Assembly: GCF_018785245.1 (NCBI RefSeq)
Contig: NZ_WQPL01000017.1
Coordinates: 1 to 50,173, forward strand
Source of the DNA: Collinsella aerofaciens
Lineage (GTDB): Bacteria > Actinomycetota > Coriobacteriia > Coriobacteriales > Coriobacteriaceae
DNA length: 50,173 bases
Direction: 5' to 3'
Shown here: positions 34,531 to 44,022 of the stretch, in pieces
Position numbering within the stretch: the stretch's first letter is position 1
How the letters are laid out: each line of letters opens with the position of its first letter
The notes under the pieces: generated by a model
What the model saw: the letters and a program-made list of their open reading frames with translations, nothing else
What the model was told of the DNA's origin: nothing
Databases searched by the model: none
Made by a program: the position numbers and the translations under genes

Positions 34531-34647
34531 TGTCCGCAACCCCCCTGATGGCCAATGTTTAATTATGGCGTTGTCTGAGATTTAGTGCATCTCATTTATG
34601 GTGCTCGATTAATCAACAGCGGTTACCCGGTGGGAAGCTGCGGCATT

Positions 34648-34836
34648 AAAATCAATGTCGATGTAGGTCAGCTGCACGAGAGCTTGCTCGATCGCGCGGG
34701 GAGTGCGGCCGGCGTGGACTTTCCCGCCGCCCTGCTCGACGTGGTGGATATCGAGGACGAGTCGCCCCAAGAGCTCCTGGCCCGAGCCGAACGCGAGGGC
34801 CTCGACCTCCGCGACTTTGCCGTGGGTGACAGCTAG
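34648..34836 (+). pseudogene. Probable 3' gene remnant
   Basis: An open frame of about 60 codons ending in LLARAEREGLDLRDFAVGDS has codon use like native genes (GC-rich third positions, acidic composition). It lacks a convincing start or ribosome binding site at its upstream end. The upstream part of the frame is AT-rich and not gene-like. It looks like the tail of a lost gene at the edge of the lower-GC GIY-YIG/MazG segment. I do not recognise the family. Confidence 0.35.
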
Positions 34837-34877
34837 TAGCTGAAGAGGGATGGGGGCAGCTAATTTGGGACGGGCTG

Positions 34878-36479
34878 CTACGACGCCAGCGTGGCAATGA
34901 CGGCTTCGTCGCCGGCGTATATTAGGGTGTTGCCATCGGGGATGATCGTCTGGCCTTCGCGCTTGAGCATCACCACAATAAACGGATGCTTGCCTTGCGA
35001 CACATCGCACAGGCGCTGGCCGGCCCAGCGACCGTGGGGTGTCACGGTGACCTCGCGCAGTGTAACCTCGGCACGCTCTTCGAACGTTGGGGCGGCCATC
35101 ACCAGCAGATCGCCTTCCTGGATCACGGTGTCGCCATTGGGCAGTACCGGGTGCGCACCGTCGCGCAGCACCAGGACCACGAGCATATCTGTGGCGCTGC
35201 CAATGTCCGCGAGCGAGCGTCCGGCAAACGGATGTCCAGCGCCCACCTTGAGCTTTACAAACGACATGCCGTCCTCGTCGCGGTAGTCGTTAAAGGTGCG
35301 GCGCACGTCGCCGGTCGCATCGATCATATCGAGCTTCTTCGCCACCGCCGGCAGAAGCGAGCCCTGCACCACAATGCTCGACACGGCAATCACAAACACC
35401 AGGTCAAATAGGTCGTGTCCGCCGGGAACGCCGGCCACCACGGCAAAGAGACTAAAGACGACCGAAGCTGCTCCGCGCAGACCCGCCCAGCTTACGAGCG
35501 CAACCTGGCGAGGGTTCGTCCTAAACGGCGCCAGCAGCATGCCTACGGCGATGGGGCGGCTCGCAAAGAGCATAAACGCCATGAGTGCCAGGCCCGGTAG
35601 CAGCATTTGCGGCAGGCGTGCGGGTGTAACGAGCAGGCCCAGCAAAAAGAAGATGGTCATCTCTGCCATCTCGGTGAGGGTGTCAAAGAAGTGCGCCATC
35701 TCGACTTTGCCGGTGATGTCGCTGGCACCCAGCACAATGCCGGCCAGGTATACAGCCAAAAAGCCGTTGCCGCCCAGGTAGCTCGGCAGCGCGTAGGCGA
35801 CGATGGCCACGGCGAACAAAAAGATGGTCTGCGCGTCCTTGGCCGTTGCGTGCGCGCGTTCAATCAGGCGGCCCGCCGCCCAGCCGATGGCAAGGCCCAG
35901 GCCCACGCCCAGGATAATCTGCTTGGCCAGCAGTGCGGGAATGTTGATGTCGCCGCCGGCCGCGAGTGTAGCGAGCACAGCGGTGAGCATGTAGGCGACG
36001 GGGTCGTTGGAGCCCGATTCGACCTCGAGCAGCGAGTCGGTGCCGCCCCTCAGCGAAAGGCTGTGCTCGCGCAGAACGCTAAAGACGCTGGCCGCGTCGG
36101 TGGACGCCACGACCGATCCCAGCAGCAGGCCGCCGATCCAGTCGAAACCCAGCACAAAGTGGGCGAATACGCCGGTGATGCCGGCAGTGATGACGACGCC
36201 GAGCGTGCTCAGCAGCACCGCCGGCGCAGCGACGGGCTTGGCGCGGTCGATATTGGTGTTAAAGCCGCCGTAGAACATGATGAACAGCAGCGCCGTGCTG
36301 CAGACGGTTTCGGTGAGCGCATAGTCGCTAAAGTCGATATGCGCCGGGCCGTTGACGCCCAACAGCATGCCGAGCGCGATAAAGATGAGCAGGGTGGGGA
36401 AGGGGAGCTTTTTGCCGACGGGTTTGATGGTCAGGCACAGAATAATGACGAGGCCGATAAAGAGAAGAATCTGGTTCAT
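34878..36479 (-). CDS. K+/H+ antiporter of the CPA1 family (NhaP2/CvrA-like)
   Basis: 533 residues: about twelve membrane helices up to residue 390, with the CPA1 motifs ASTDAASVFSVL (near 126-137) and ESGSNDPVAYML (near 154-165). Two cytoplasmic TrkA-C-like domains follow (starting near FVKLKVGAGHPF and VTVTPHGRWAG), which usually bind nucleotides or sense ions. It should expel K+ or Na+ in exchange for protons. AGGAG lies 12 bases before the ATG. Single gene, convergent with the small remnant. Confidence 0.92.
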   Translation of the reverse strand: MNQILLFIGLVIILCLTIKPVGKKLPFPTLLIFIALGMLLGVNGPAHIDFSDYALTETVCSTALLFIMFYGGFNTNIDRAKPVAAPAVLLSTLGVVITAGITGVFAHFVLGFDWIGGLLLGSVVASTDAASVFSVLREHSLSLRGGTDSLLEVESGSNDPVAYMLTAVLATLAAGGDINIPALLAKQIILGVGLGLAIGWAAGRLIERAHATAKDAQTIFLFAVAIVAYALPSYLGGNGFLAVYLAGIVLGASDITGKVEMAHFFDTLTEMAEMTIFFLLGLLVTPARLPQMLLPGLALMAFMLFASRPIAVGMLLAPFRTNPRQVALVSWAGLRGAASVVFSLFAVVAGVPGGHDLFDLVFVIAVSSIVVQGSLLPAVAKKLDMIDATGDVRRTFNDYRDEDGMSFVKLKVGAGHPFAGRSLADIGSATDMLVVLVLRDGAHPVLPNGDTVIQEGDLLVMAAPTFEERAEVTLREVTVTPHGRWAGQRLCDVSQGKHPFIVVMLKREGQTIIPDGNTLIYAGDEAVIATLAS

Positions 36480-36732
36480 AGGGAGTGTCCGCTCCTGGGT
36501 GGTTGGCGTGGCACGGTCAGTTGCCTGCGGTTATTTGTACCCAAAGATGGTGGGTTTATGGGGTTGGATTGCGGGCGTGCGCGATATCGTCATAGACGAC
36601 TGCCGTCTTTGCCTCTGCTCGGAAACCCTTTCCAGCTTTATTGCAACGGAGTACAATGGGTAACGTTTAAGTTCAACTTGAAGTTTTAGTTGCGGAGCCG
36701 GGCTTCGGCCGCAATGCAAGGAGAGGCGTACC
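36480..36732. other. Divergent intergenic stretch
   Basis: It separates the antiporter and phosphoesterase genes. A TACAAT-like -10 at about 36652 may serve the phosphoesterase gene. I see no repeat and no further gene. Confidence 0.35.
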
Positions 36733-37572
36733 ATGGCGATCTATGTGACATCTGATGCTCACGGGCACGTGCGTGCGCTTGACGAGGCCCTGTCTAAGAT
36801 CTCGTTGACGTCCGACGACACGCTGTACGTGCTGGGCGACATGATTGATCGCGGGCCCGATCCGGTCGGCGTTATTAAGCTCGTGCGCTCGCTGCCCAAC
36901 GCCCACGTGCTCAAGGGTAATCACGAGCAGATCATGCTCGATGCCATCATTGGTCAGGATCCGCTCGATGCCGAGACCTGGGATATCAACGGTGGCTGGA
37001 CGACGCGCGAGCAGCTCAACGACATGGAATTTGAGGCATACGAGGAGCTCGTGCGTTGGATGGCCGCGCTGCCGCTCTACGCGGTGATCGAGACCGAGGA
37101 GCGCCCGTATCTGCTGGTACATGCTGGAATCGAGATGAAGGCGGCGCGCGCGTTTTTGCTTGAGCATGGCGTCGATTGTGCCGATGGCGTCGGAGCGGTG
37201 GGTGCCGATCGCGAGCTGCTGCAGCAGATGCTCGCGGTGCAGTCGTCCGATGACCTGCTATGGATTCGTCACGGCTATTGGGATGTGCCGACCGGGCTGC
37301 TTTCTGCCGAGGGCAAGGGCCCGGTCGTGGTGAGCGGCCACACGCCCACGGTATCGCTTGGGCGCTATTGCGAGGTCGGTGGTCTGGCGGGACTCGATGA
37401 GGAATCGGGACGCGGGCAGATCGTGCGCTTGGGCGGCGAGGACACTGCCGGTGTGCCCGATCGCATCGACATCGACTGCGCCGCCGCCACCGGCTCCGAG
37501 TTCGGCCGCGTGGGCATCCTGCGCCTGGACGACGGGGCGGAGTTCTACGCTAATATTCGCCCCGGGGAATAA
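36733..37572 (+). CDS. Metallophosphoesterase (serine/threonine phosphatase-like)
   Basis: 279 residues. Motifs of the PPP/calcineurin fold: SDAHGHVRAL (D-x-H), GDMIDRGPDP (GDxxDRG), GNHEQ, a later H in LVHAGIE and GHTP. Two metal ions would sit between these. It may act as a protein phosphatase or a diadenosine tetraphosphatase-like enzyme; the motif order fits both. The start follows AAGGAGAGG. Single gene, convergent with the flippase gene. Confidence 0.9.
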   Translation: MAIYVTSDAHGHVRALDEALSKISLTSDDTLYVLGDMIDRGPDPVGVIKLVRSLPNAHVLKGNHEQIMLDAIIGQDPLDAETWDINGGWTTREQLNDMEFEAYEELVRWMAALPLYAVIETEERPYLLVHAGIEMKAARAFLLEHGVDCADGVGAVGADRELLQQMLAVQSSDDLLWIRHGYWDVPTGLLSAEGKGPVVVSGHTPTVSLGRYCEVGGLAGLDEESGRGQIVRLGGEDTAGVPDRIDIDCAAATGSEFGRVGILRLDDGAEFYANIRPGE

Positions 37573-37629
37573 CGGCGCAAGAGGTTGGTGCCAAAACATC
37601 GACGTTTCTTTTCTTCAAATTGATTCGAA

Positions 37630-39210
37630 TTAGGCGCCGTACGGATTTCGGTCCCTCTCTATGCGTTGGCGGATGTGGGCGTACTCGATAATCAACAGTA
37701 CCAGCAGTAGGGCCATGATGGCTAGGTAGCTCACGACGGCGCCCATCAGGCCGAGCAGATTGATCAGAATCACCGGGAGCACCACGCTCACGGCAAAGCA
37801 GATCAGGTAGATCTTGGTGACGTCTCCAGCGTGGCGCAGCACCGTGATGATGGCGTAGATAAAGTCGATGGCCGCGGTGACGCCGCCGGCGACGACCATC
37901 AGCAGCGCCAGCGTACGGTAGCGTTCAAAGCTGAGACCGTACATAAAGCTCATGAGGGGAATACCGGGACCTGCCATAAATGCGGCGCACACGCCGGTGA
38001 TGACCACGATCAGCGCCATAACGGCAACAATAATCAGGTCAAAGCGGCGACGCTTGCGCGGATTCGCCCAAATGCTCGACAGACGCAGGAGCTGCGGTTT
38101 ATAGATAAATCCAATGCTCAACAAAATTCCCTGCGCCGGAAAGAACAGGGCATTAAAGTACAGCTGATACTTGTAGGCCAGCGCGCCTTCCATCACGAAC
38201 TTGGGCATGCTCTCGATAAGGTTAAACAGGAACAGTGCGCCAAAGAGCGGGGCGCACTGGATAAACAGGTGGCCAGCCTCGCGCAGGCTCATGCGGCGTG
38301 ATTTTTCGGTCTCGAGCAGGGCGAGCGGGGCGGTGACCAGCACGAGCGAGGCAATCGCGGCGATGCCCATGGCCATGGCCGCGATGGGCATGCTGCGCGT
38401 GAGGAACAGTGCCACGCTAAAGACCGCGATGACGCCGGCGGAACGCAGCGTTTGGCTCATGCCGGCCAAATAGAGCTTGTCGGCCTGCTGCAGGCGGCCC
38501 TCGTACACGTCGGCGATGCCGTCGATCACCTTATAGAGGTAGACGCCCAGGCCGATCGTGGCCATCTGCGCATCGTAGCCGCGTGCGCTGCTGTACGTGA
38601 GGCCGCAGCCTAGTGCGAGCGCTCCGCAAAGCCAACGGTTGAGCTGGTAGGAGGCGAAGGAGGTTTTTTCGTCGATGTCCGAGACCTGAAAGTTGCGCAC
38701 GCCGTAGTTGCACGCGATCATGATGAGCGTGCCGGTAACAAAGGCGATGGAGAACTTGCCGGCCTCCTCGGCGCCCACGAGCTGCGTCGACACAATGGTG
38801 AGCAGCGGAAACGCCATGCCCCATACGGCGGTGCCCAGGGTGTTCCAAAGATAGTCGCGACTGGTGGCGTGCTCCTCGTATTCCGCTTCCTGCATGGAGA
38901 AGCCGCCGCCGTAGACGGCGCCGAGCAGACGGTTCCACCAAGCGTTGACCGTGCGGCGGACGGGGCCGGGCTTGCGATCGCGTTCGCGCCGGCGACGTGT
39001 GGCTTGGCTGCTATCGGGCCCGCCGGCGTTGCGCTGACTCAGCTCTTGGATGCGTGCGAGTTCCTCGGCAGTGTGCGAGGCAGGGAAGAGGCCGTTCTCG
39101 ATGCGGCCGCCCTGGGCCTTCGCGGCGCCGTCTCTCGATGCAGCGGGGTTGGAGACGCCGTTGCGGCGGGCGATGGCGCGGCGAATGCTATCGAGGGGCG
39201 TGATGCTCAA
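37630..39210 (-). CDS. Polysaccharide flippase-like multi-spanning protein (MOP superfamily)
   Basis: 526 residues. The first ~115 residues are soluble, basic and Arg-rich (TRRRRERDRKPG), an unusual cytoplasmic extension. About twelve to fourteen membrane helices follow, as in Wzx/RfbX-type flippases that move lipid-linked sugars. Start is a TTG at 39210 with AAAGGA upstream; an ATG start would lose the extension. No glycan operon is next to it, so its cargo is unknown. Convergent with the phosphoesterase gene. Confidence 0.82.
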   Translation of the reverse strand: MSITPLDSIRRAIARRNGVSNPAASRDGAAKAQGGRIENGLFPASHTAEELARIQELSQRNAGGPDSSQATRRRRERDRKPGPVRRTVNAWWNRLLGAVYGGGFSMQEAEYEEHATSRDYLWNTLGTAVWGMAFPLLTIVSTQLVGAEEAGKFSIAFVTGTLIMIACNYGVRNFQVSDIDEKTSFASYQLNRWLCGALALGCGLTYSSARGYDAQMATIGLGVYLYKVIDGIADVYEGRLQQADKLYLAGMSQTLRSAGVIAVFSVALFLTRSMPIAAMAMGIAAIASLVLVTAPLALLETEKSRRMSLREAGHLFIQCAPLFGALFLFNLIESMPKFVMEGALAYKYQLYFNALFFPAQGILLSIGFIYKPQLLRLSSIWANPRKRRRFDLIIVAVMALIVVITGVCAAFMAGPGIPLMSFMYGLSFERYRTLALLMVVAGGVTAAIDFIYAIITVLRHAGDVTKIYLICFAVSVVLPVILINLLGLMGAVVSYLAIMALLLVLLIIEYAHIRQRIERDRNPYGA

Positions 39211-39269
39211 AGCGGAGTCCTTTCTATTGCTGCGCTTTAGTATAGACGCGACGGTGTTCGTTCGTGTTT

Positions 39270-39286
39270 TTGAACGGATTGTTCAA
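39270..39286. promoter_or_regulatory. Inverted repeat in the lctP/flippase divergent region
   Basis: TTGAAC-ggatt-GTTCAA, a 6-bp inverted repeat about 105 bases before lctP and 60 before the flippase start. It has the size of a regulator site; no regulator gene is adjacent. Confidence 0.35.
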
Positions 39287-39390
39287 TAATTTCGGCGGGC
39301 GGCTGTAATTTGTCGGTAAACGTGCGGTATCCTGTTGAAGTTTTGTGACACCCCCGATGCCGCCCATGCGGTACCAAGGAGCTTCTACCT

Positions 39391-40962
39391 ATGGACGTCG
39401 CCGCATTCTTACTGGCTCTTGTGCCGATTATTTGGCTGGTCGTGATGCTGCTGTGCTTTAAATGGCCAGCTTGGAAGGCCGCTATCGGATCGTTTGTCCT
39501 TTCGTGCTTGCTTGCCTTCGCATGGTGGCACCTGCCGGCAGCGCAGATCGCGACCGCCTCGCTCGAAGGTTTTTTGATGGCTCTGTGGCCCATCGTCCTG
39601 GTGATCATCGCCGCGGTGTTCACGTATAACCTGTGCGTTCGTACGGGCGCCATGGACGTGATCGGCAGCATGATCACCTCCATCAGCAGCGACCGCCGTC
39701 TGCTGGCGCTGCTCGTGGCTTGGTGCTTCGGTGGCTTTATGGAGGGCATGGCCGGCTTCGGTACCGCTGTCGCCATTCCCGCCGGCATGCTCGCGGGCCT
39801 GGGCTTTGAGGCCGTGCCTGCCGTGCTCATCTGCCTGCTGGCCAACGGCGTGCCCACGCCCTACGGCTCCATCGGCATCCCCACGGTGTCCGTTGCCGAC
39901 CTGGTGGGTTTGGATTCCCTTCACCTAGCGACCGTTCAGCTGGTGCAGCTCGCACCGTTCTTTGTGGTGATGCCGCTATTTATTGTGCTGGTTGCGGGCC
40001 GTGTTGCCGATGACCAGGGCAATGCCGCGAGTGTGGGCGAGCGTCTGCACGGTGTTGCCGGCGTGGCGTTGCTCTCCGGCGTGTCGTTTGTCGGCGCGGC
40101 TCTGGTCGTTGCCATGTTTGTGGGCCCCGAGCTGGCCGTGGTCGTAGGATCCATCGTTTCGCTCGCGCTGACAGCTGCACTTGCCATGCGTGCCGAGAAG
40201 TCGGGGCATCTGGACGCACGCTTTCACATGAATATCGAGGCGGGGGAGAAGCTCACCGTTAAGTCGGCGCTTTCGGCCTGGTCGTGCTTCATCCTGATCT
40301 TTGTGTTGCTGCTGGGCACGTCTAATCTGGTGCCCGCTGTACATGCTGCGCTCGCGCCGTTTGCGAGCCATGTGCAGGTGTATTGCGGTGAGAATCCCGG
40401 TATGCTTACGTTTTCGTGGATCAACACGCCAGGCGCCTGGATTTTCCTGGCGGCGTTTGTCGGCGGTGCCATTCAGGGCGCTTCGCCGCGCATGATGGGC
40501 GAGGTGCTGGCCGCGACTGTGAAGCAGATGATGCCGACGGTTATCACCATGCTTTCGGTGCTGGGCTGCGCCAAGGTGATGGGCTATGCCGGCATGATTT
40601 CGTCAATCAGCGCATTTTGCATTGCGGTCGCTGGCGGTCTGTACCCGATTCTGGCTCCGTGGATTGGTGCGGTCGGTGCTTTCGTGACCGGTTCGGGCAC
40701 GTCCTCGGGCATGCTGTTTGGCCCCATCCAGAGCCAGGCTGCCACCGCGCTGGGCGTGAGTGACTACTGGATGGTTGCGCTGAACGCGCTTGGCGTTGCC
40801 GCCGGCAAGATGATCTCGCCGCAGACCCTCGCCATTGGTCTTGCCGCCGTGCACGTGCGCGGTAAGGATGCCGAACTCCTGGGCGCGGTGCTACCCTACG
40901 CTGCCGGCATGCTGGTCCTCATGAGCGTCATAGCCATGCTCGGCCAAAACCTGCCGCTGTAG
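39391..40962 (+). CDS. lctP: L-lactate permease
   Basis: 523 residues with about twelve to fourteen membrane helices. Family stretches are visible: GFMEGMAGFGTAVAIPAGML, GVPTPYGSIGIPTV and GSGTSSGMLFGPIQ. It imports lactate (and possibly glycolate) with protons. No lactate dehydrogenase or utilisation operon (lutABC) is adjacent, so it may support either uptake or release of lactate. The start at 39391 follows AAGGAGC. It ends two bases before a GGGGAC-type repeat that could terminate it. Confidence 0.93.
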   Translation: MDVAAFLLALVPIIWLVVMLLCFKWPAWKAAIGSFVLSCLLAFAWWHLPAAQIATASLEGFLMALWPIVLVIIAAVFTYNLCVRTGAMDVIGSMITSISSDRRLLALLVAWCFGGFMEGMAGFGTAVAIPAGMLAGLGFEAVPAVLICLLANGVPTPYGSIGIPTVSVADLVGLDSLHLATVQLVQLAPFFVVMPLFIVLVAGRVADDQGNAASVGERLHGVAGVALLSGVSFVGAALVVAMFVGPELAVVVGSIVSLALTAALAMRAEKSGHLDARFHMNIEAGEKLTVKSALSAWSCFILIFVLLLGTSNLVPAVHAALAPFASHVQVYCGENPGMLTFSWINTPGAWIFLAAFVGGAIQGASPRMMGEVLAATVKQMMPTVITMLSVLGCAKVMGYAGMISSISAFCIAVAGGLYPILAPWIGAVGAFVTGSGTSSGMLFGPIQSQAATALGVSDYWMVALNALGVAAGKMISPQTLAIGLAAVHVRGKDAELLGAVLPYAAGMLVLMSVIAMLGQNLPL

Positions 40963-40963
40963 T

Positions 40964-41100
40964 CGGCACTTAGGGACGTTCCTTATGTGCCGGCACTTTG
41001 GGAACGTCCCTAAGTGCCGGCATCCGGGGACGCTCCTTGAATGTTGCCTGTTCAAGAGTGTCCCCAATGACTAGTCGTTTAAGAACGTCCCCAATGACTG
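40964..41100. repeat. GGGGAC-core repeat cluster
   Basis: A perfect 19-bp inverted repeat CGGCACTTAGGGACGTTCC (40964-40982 with 41001-41019), then catccggggacgctcc, then two tandem words tccccaatgact (41066 and 41087) around an ACTAGT site. It is the largest cluster of this repeat type in the window. Confidence 0.8.
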
Positions 41101-41150
41101 GGCCGCTTGCCTGCGATTTTTGACCGTTGGGCGGGCTTGCCGCCCTTGCC

Positions 41151-41199
41151 GCAAAAACGTTTTTGCATATCGGGTACAACGGGCTTTACGTGAGTAAAG
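41151..41199. promoter_or_regulatory. Palindromes in the pckA upstream region
   Basis: GCAAAAACGTTTTTGC (41151-41166, perfect) and CTTTAC-GTGA-GTAAAG (41184-41199) lie 42-90 bases before the pckA ATG, with TACAAC between as a weak -10. Either could bind a catabolic regulator. Confidence 0.45.
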
Positions 41200-41240
41200 T
41201 GCGCGCCGCGTCCACGTGCCGCGTTTTTAAAGGAGGCCCC

Positions 41241-42911
41241 ATGCCTGGTGTTACCCCTGCAGAAGTTCTGTCCAATTTTGGCATTACGCTGGTCGAAGAC
41301 CCCGCTGAGAACCAGCCCCGCCTGCTGGTTGACCTGCCGGCAGCCGAGCTCGTCGAGCATGCCATCCGCCGCAACGAAGGCCGCATGGCATCCAACGGCG
41401 CGCTGGTGATCGAGACGGGGGAGCGTACCGGACGTTCGCCCAACGACCGCTTTATCGTTGACACCCCCGATGTCCACGACAAGATTGCCTGGGGCGCCGT
41501 CAACCGCCCGCTGTCCGTCGAAAGCTACGAGGTCATCAAAGCCGGCATCGTCGACTATCTCAACGAGCGCGATGTGTTCGTCACGCGCGGCATGGCGGGC
41601 GCCGACCGCAACCACACGCGTCGCCTGCTTGTTGCCTGCGAGCGTGCCAGCCAGGCACTCTTCATTAAGCAAATGCTTGCCCGTCCGCTCGCCCGTGAAA
41701 TCGCGCGCACCGGCGAGCCCGACTTCTGCGTGCTCGCGGCACCCGGCTACCAGTGCGACCCTGCCATCAAGGGCCTCAACTCCAGCGCCGCCGTGGTCAT
41801 CAACTTCCAGGAGCGCGTGATTCTGGTCGCGGGCACCGGCTACTCCGGTGAGATCAAAAAGTCCATCTTCAGCGTCATGAATTACCTGCTGCCCGTCGAG
41901 GATGACGTACTGCCCATGCATTGCTCGGCCAGCATGGATCCCGTCACGCACGAGACCGCGATTTTCTTTGGCCTGTCGGGCACCGGCAAGACCACGCTTT
42001 CGGCCAACCCCACGCGCCTGCTGATCGGCGACGACGAGCACGGTTGGTCCGACATGGGCATCTTTAACGTCGAGGGCGGCTGCTACGCCAAGTGCGAGGG
42101 CCTGGACGTGTTCCACGAGCCCGAGATCTTCAACGCCGTCCGCTTTGGCGCCATCTGCGAAAACGTGGTGCTCGACGAGAATCGCAAGCCCAACTACGAC
42201 GACGTCTCGATCACGCACAATACGCGCGTGGCCTACCCTGTGGAGCACATTCCCAACGCGTGGACCAAGGGCATGGGCACCACCCCGAGCGTCGTGCTGT
42301 TTTTGACCTGCGATGCCTTTGGCGTGCTGCCGCCCATCTCGCGCCTGACGGCCGACGCCGCCATGTATCACTTTGTGACGGGCTTCACCGCCAAGATCCC
42401 TGGCACCGAGGTCGGCGTCACCGAGCCCACGCCCACGTTCTCCTCGCTGTTTGGTGAGCCGTTTATGCCGCTCGATCCTATGGTCTACGCCAAGATGCTC
42501 GGTGAGCGTATCGCCGACGGCCGCACGCGCGTCTATCTGGTCAACACCGGCTGGATTGGCGGCGGCTACGGCGTGGGTCATCGCATCGAGCTGGCCTACA
42601 CGCGCTCACTGGTCGCTCGCGCCCTCGACGGCACCATCGAGGACAGCGAGTTTGTGCACGACGATATCTTTAATGTCGACATTCCCACTACGTGCCACGG
42701 TGTGCCCGATGGCATCCTGGTGCCGCGCCAGTACTGGCAGAGCACCGCGCGCTACGACGAGGCAGCGCACAACCTGGCGGTGATGTTCGAGGAGAACTTC
42801 GAGAAGAAGTACTCGCACCTGCCCGAGTCCGTCAAGGCTGCCGGTCCGCACGCCCAGGTGTCCGCCGACGCCCGCCATCGCGGCCGCGGCTTGCTGGGGC
42901 TCCGCCACTAG
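41241..42911 (+). CDS. pckA: Phosphoenolpyruvate carboxykinase (ATP)
   Basis: 556 residues, slightly long for the ATP-type enzyme. Motifs: ERTGRSPNDRF, GLSGTGKTTLSA (kinase-1 P-loop), LIGDDEHGW (metal-binding Asp pair) and NTGWIGGGYGVG. It interconverts oxaloacetate plus ATP and PEP plus CO2. In gut anaerobes it often runs toward oxaloacetate, conserving ATP during fermentation, but direction cannot be read from sequence. The start at 41241 follows AAAGGAGG; the longer in-frame start at 41127 lies upstream of the promoter region. An R1 repeat lies 15 bases after the stop. Confidence 0.96.
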   Translation: MPGVTPAEVLSNFGITLVEDPAENQPRLLVDLPAAELVEHAIRRNEGRMASNGALVIETGERTGRSPNDRFIVDTPDVHDKIAWGAVNRPLSVESYEVIKAGIVDYLNERDVFVTRGMAGADRNHTRRLLVACERASQALFIKQMLARPLAREIARTGEPDFCVLAAPGYQCDPAIKGLNSSAAVVINFQERVILVAGTGYSGEIKKSIFSVMNYLLPVEDDVLPMHCSASMDPVTHETAIFFGLSGTGKTTLSANPTRLLIGDDEHGWSDMGIFNVEGGCYAKCEGLDVFHEPEIFNAVRFGAICENVVLDENRKPNYDDVSITHNTRVAYPVEHIPNAWTKGMGTTPSVVLFLTCDAFGVLPPISRLTADAAMYHFVTGFTAKIPGTEVGVTEPTPTFSSLFGEPFMPLDPMVYAKMLGERIADGRTRVYLVNTGWIGGGYGVGHRIELAYTRSLVARALDGTIEDSEFVHDDIFNVDIPTTCHGVPDGILVPRQYWQSTARYDEAAHNLAVMFEENFEKKYSHLPESVKAAGPHAQVSADARHRGRGLLGLRH

Positions 42912-42926
42912 CGTCGCCTCAGACCC

Positions 42927-42967
42927 AAAACCACCACAAAGGGGACAGGCACCTTTGTGGTGGTTTT
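42927..42967. repeat. R1 palindromic repeat, copy 3
   Basis: Perfect 16-bp arms AAAACCACCACAAAGG and CCTTTGTGGTGGTTTT, loop ggacaggca. It begins 15 bases after the pckA stop and ends in a T-run, so it should work as a terminator on both strands. Confidence 0.95.
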
Positions 42968-42994
42968 GCTCGCGCGGATGACTCAGGTTACAAT
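42966..42994 (+). promoter_or_regulatory. Promoter of the B3/4 gene
   Basis: TTGCTC (42966-42971), 17 bases, TACAAT (42989-42994). The -35 shares its first bases with the T-run of R1 copy 3, so the repeat arm forms part of the promoter. Confidence 0.5.
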
Positions 42995-43134
42995 ACGCCT
43001 GACATATCGCCCCCTTCTCCGGATGGGGGCAGCGTAAGCGCTCTTGTGGCGGCACCGTAGGACTTTGAAGGTGGCCGTCGTAAGGGCGCTTTTTAGGTGC
43101 CCTCGCTCGGGCGCGCACGATGAAGGGAGAGCGT

Positions 43135-43854
43135 ATGAAGAGCTTTATTGCCGAGGATTCATTCTGGGAGCTGTTTCCGCGGGCAGCGGTCGGCGTTGTG
43201 GTTGTGAAGGGCATGAAGCCCGCGGCTCAGATTCCTCAAGAGGACGTGGACGCGATTGCGGCGCTGCTCGATCGCGCCAACATCGATGCGGAACGCCACC
43301 TGACGAGTGATACCATCAGCGAGAATGCGCCGGTTAAGGCTTGGCGTGACGCGTACCGGCTGTTCAAGACCAAGAAGGGCGCGCGTTGCTCAGTTGAGAA
43401 CCTGCTCAAACGCGTGCTCAAAGGGAAGCCGGTGGGCCACATCACGCCGGCGGTGGACATCTATAACACGGTGTCGCTGTCCTACGCGCTGCCCGTTGGC
43501 GGCGAGGACCTGCATGCGATTGAGGGAGATTTTCGCTTGAAGGTGACCGACGGTGGCGATGCGTTCTTGCCACTTGGCGAGGAAGCGGATGACCCGACGC
43601 TGCCCGGCGAGCTCGCCTACATTGACGATGCGGGCGCCGTGTGCCGCTGCTGGAACTGGCGCGATGGCGTTCGAACGGCTCTATCCGACGATTCGGCCGA
43701 CGCATTCCTGGCGATTGAGTGCGTAGAGCCCGAGCGAATGGGGGACTGCCAGGCTGCCATCGATCGCTTGGCCGAGCTGCTTGAGCGCTATCTGGGAGCG
43801 ACGGTTGTCGTTAAGACGCTTGTGACCCGCGACAATCCCTGTGTGGAGCTGTAG
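43135..43854 (+). CDS. B3/B4 tRNA-binding domain protein (PheT-editing-like)
   Basis: 239 residues. The whole length resembles the B3/B4 domain of phenylalanyl-tRNA synthetase beta chain: KAWRDAYRLFKTKKGARC, NLLKRVLKGKPVGHI, VDIYNTVSLSYALPVGGEDL, FLPLGEE and CRCWNWRDG. Free-standing versions may edit mischarged tRNA or bind aminoacyl compounds; the role is unproven. The start at 43135 follows AAGGGAGAG. Single gene with its own promoter, followed by R1 copy 4 at 43880. Confidence 0.9.
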   Translation: MKSFIAEDSFWELFPRAAVGVVVVKGMKPAAQIPQEDVDAIAALLDRANIDAERHLTSDTISENAPVKAWRDAYRLFKTKKGARCSVENLLKRVLKGKPVGHITPAVDIYNTVSLSYALPVGGEDLHAIEGDFRLKVTDGGDAFLPLGEEADDPTLPGELAYIDDAGAVCRCWNWRDGVRTALSDDSADAFLAIECVEPERMGDCQAAIDRLAELLERYLGATVVVKTLVTRDNPCVEL

Positions 43855-43879
43855 CGGCGCCTAGAACCTATTGATGCCC

Positions 43880-43918
43880 AAAACCACCACAAAGGCGCCT
43901 GTCCTTTGTGGTGGTTTT
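43880..43918. repeat. R1 palindromic repeat, copy 4 (short inverted loop)
   Basis: Arms AAAACCACCACAAAGG and CCTTTGTGGTGGTTTT with a 7-base loop cgcctgt, two bases shorter than the others. It begins 26 bases after the B3/4 gene stop codon. Confidence 0.93.
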
Positions 43919-44022
43919 TATGTTGATGGGTCAACAAATGAGGCACGCAGGGCTGGCGTCCGCTGGGTACGGTTAAGATGTTAACCCGTTAGCATCATGC
44001 AAGCGAAAGGCGGTCGTCTCCC